Source: Epiperipatus broadwayi
Lineage: Eukaryota; Onychophora; Udeonychophora; Euonychophora; Peripatidae
Direction: 5' to 3'
NCBI GenBank assembly: GCA_028023455.1
Contig: JAQFVV010012447.1
Span: forward strand, 186,001-250,000
Length of the DNA stretch: 64,000 bases
Positions within the stretch are counted from its first letter, which is position 1. Every line of letters begins with the position of its first letter. This document shows positions 62,560 through 64,000 of this stretch, piece by piece. The notes under the pieces are model-generated. The model did no database searches. It saw nothing but the letters and a program-made list of their open reading frames with translations, and was not told the DNA's origin. The position numbers were made by a program, and so were the translations under genes.

Positions 62560-62720
62560 TCTATCATTGTACTACTTTTTTTTTTATAAGTGTGAGAATG
62601 TAAAACCCTCTCAAAATATTGTGCTATTATTAACAATTGAATATAATTGGAAAATTTAAATAAAGTTAAATTTTTCTAAAGAACTTTAATACTTAATATT
62701 AGATGATGGATACTGTACAA
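62560..62720 (+). repeat. Second copy of the composite-repeat tail
   Basis: Aligns with 47810-47960: ccctctcaaaatattgtgc, then aacaattgaata, then ggaaaatttaaataaa and taaatttttctaaaga, then agatgatgga. About 80 percent similar by eye. Confidence 0.7.
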
Positions 62721-63500
62721 TATATAAATAAAAAATAATGAAAAATATGTCACAACAAATATTTCATTGATTGACAAAATGAGCATAACTTTTTAACATG
62801 GGTTAATCAGATGTTGTGATAGAATGATTAATGAAGATTGTTAGAAGTTTTAATAACATTATGAAGCTTTTTAAAAATTTGTGAATCACCAGGTCTTATC
62901 TTTAAGGTTTGCTATCAGTATCCAGCCCAATTAAGCAATTATAAGTTACTTTCAAATAAAACTGAATCAACTGGAAGGCATATGATAAAGATAACCATTC
63001 AATTCATAAACTTCAAATAAATAAATAAAAATAAGACTAGTGTGTAACCAGTCATAATTAAAAGTATCCACAATATAATGTTCACAAAAAGAAAGGGTAA
63101 GAAAATATATACTTTTTTAAATCAAGTTCTGCTCTAATCCACTATGTCTTGTCAGGATATTATATATGTCATGAAATCTTAGCTTTTCAGAAGACTGATT
63201 AATTTTGAGGCAGTATTTGCATTTCTCTCTATTCGCTCACTTTTCAGATTATGATTGGTATAATAAATCATATAAAAATCAGTATTAATAAAAATGTTAA
63301 GAGTCTTACCAATATATAAAATCAGTAAAGGTATTGTCCCAATATTCTACCTGTCTCCACCCTCTTTGCTTTTAACATATATGCTTTTTACATCAAATTA
63401 TAATTTAGTTCCCAGATATTTTATTATTTTACTAAGTTATAACATCAATTCTAAATTATTTTAAATATGTAAATATCAATCATTCTAATTTACAAATATA
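62721..63500. other. Unassigned spacer
   Basis: AT-rich DNA; no gene or clear repeat. Confidence 0.5.
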
Positions 63501-63858
63501 ATGTATATATAAGGCATTCGAACTCAGTCTTTCACACATACCCCCCCCAACTCTCCAAGCCATCTCATATTGCTGACCCACCTGATCACACACAAGTTGT
63601 GAGTTGGAGTAGTTTGAAGCCTGTCCATTAAAGTATGAAGATTGACTATCTTAGTATAAAGTGAAGCAATGATTGTATATATGTGTGGAGATGGTAATCT
63701 GGACCAACTGATGAGTGCTGGGTTTAGCACAAAATATGTACATTGGTGATTATTTATCTTTTCAACATGTGTGTGATCAGGTGGGTCAGCAATATGAGAT
63801 GGTTTGGAGAGCTGAGGGTTGTGTGAAAGTCTGAGTTTGAATCCCTTATATATTACAT
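63501..63858. repeat. Inverted repeat with SINE-like arms
   Basis: Arms 63501-63594 and 63768-63858 are reverse complements with few differences, around a 173-base spacer. Read outward on the plus strand, the right arm ends gtctgagtttgaatccctta, a B-box-like block, so the arms look like tRNA-derived repeats facing opposite ways. Part of the spacer resembles 25826-25960. No coding sequence. Confidence 0.7.
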
Positions 63859-64000
63859 ATATATCTGTATGTGGAGGTGTAAGCCTGCACAGTGTATTAA
63901 TTTAAATATAATGTATGTTTCACCATTTTGTTCAAATTGGCTTCTGCAGTTTAAATATTTCTTATATTTTAATAACATCTGATATTTAAGGGTGCTGACC

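Overview
The window looks like AT-rich intergenic DNA from an invertebrate animal genome. I infer this from the mix of repeats: Penelope-like elements with GIY-YIG domains, RTE-like, CR1/Jockey-like and Tx1/L1-like LINEs, a Ty3/Gypsy LTR retrotransposon, tRNA-derived SINEs, and long AT, AAT and ATT microsatellites. I found no host protein-coding gene, rRNA or functional tRNA, and I cannot name the phylum. One 500-N assembly gap lies at 27588-28087.

Region 1 (1-5.4 kb) is a cluster of large inverted repeats. The first (3-914) and second (1145-2667) end in motifs typical of Penelope-like elements, including a hammerhead-ribozyme-like core. Then come a near-perfect 60-bp-stem hairpin (3727-3865) and a head-to-head pair of decayed Penelope-like coding fragments (3870-5400). 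Region 2 (5.4-23.5 kb) is mostly featureless AT-rich DNA. It holds a short SINE with a 13-bp target-site duplication (9500-9630), a decayed RTE-like LINE (12.1-14.9 kb), a symmetrical fold-back element (16154-16638) and another Penelope-associated inverted repeat (21.7-23.0 kb).

Region 3 (23.5-44 kb) is a nest of LTR retrotransposons. The youngest is a near-complete Ty3/Gypsy element on the minus strand (about 28.07-35.995 kb) with one open gag-pol frame of 1269 codons and almost identical LTRs. It sits inside an older plus-strand LTR, whose relatives lie at 23547-25814 and 41995-44005. The last of these is a solo LTR with a plausible 4-bp target duplication. A decayed gag of a related element lies antisense at 37.5-38.7 kb.

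Region 4 (44-64 kb) holds a decayed Penelope-like element with RT and GIY-YIG (46.0-47.6 kb), a tRNA-headed composite repeat, a long AAT microsatellite at the 3' end of a minus-strand CR1/Jockey-like LINE (48.6-52.3 kb), three fragments of one Tx1/L1-like family on the plus strand (52.8-58.8 kb), an antisense RTE-like fragment (59.56-60.64 kb) and a SINE-like inverted pair near the right end. The only long open reading frame that looks potentially functional is the Gypsy gag-pol; all other coding segments are pseudogenised transposon remains.
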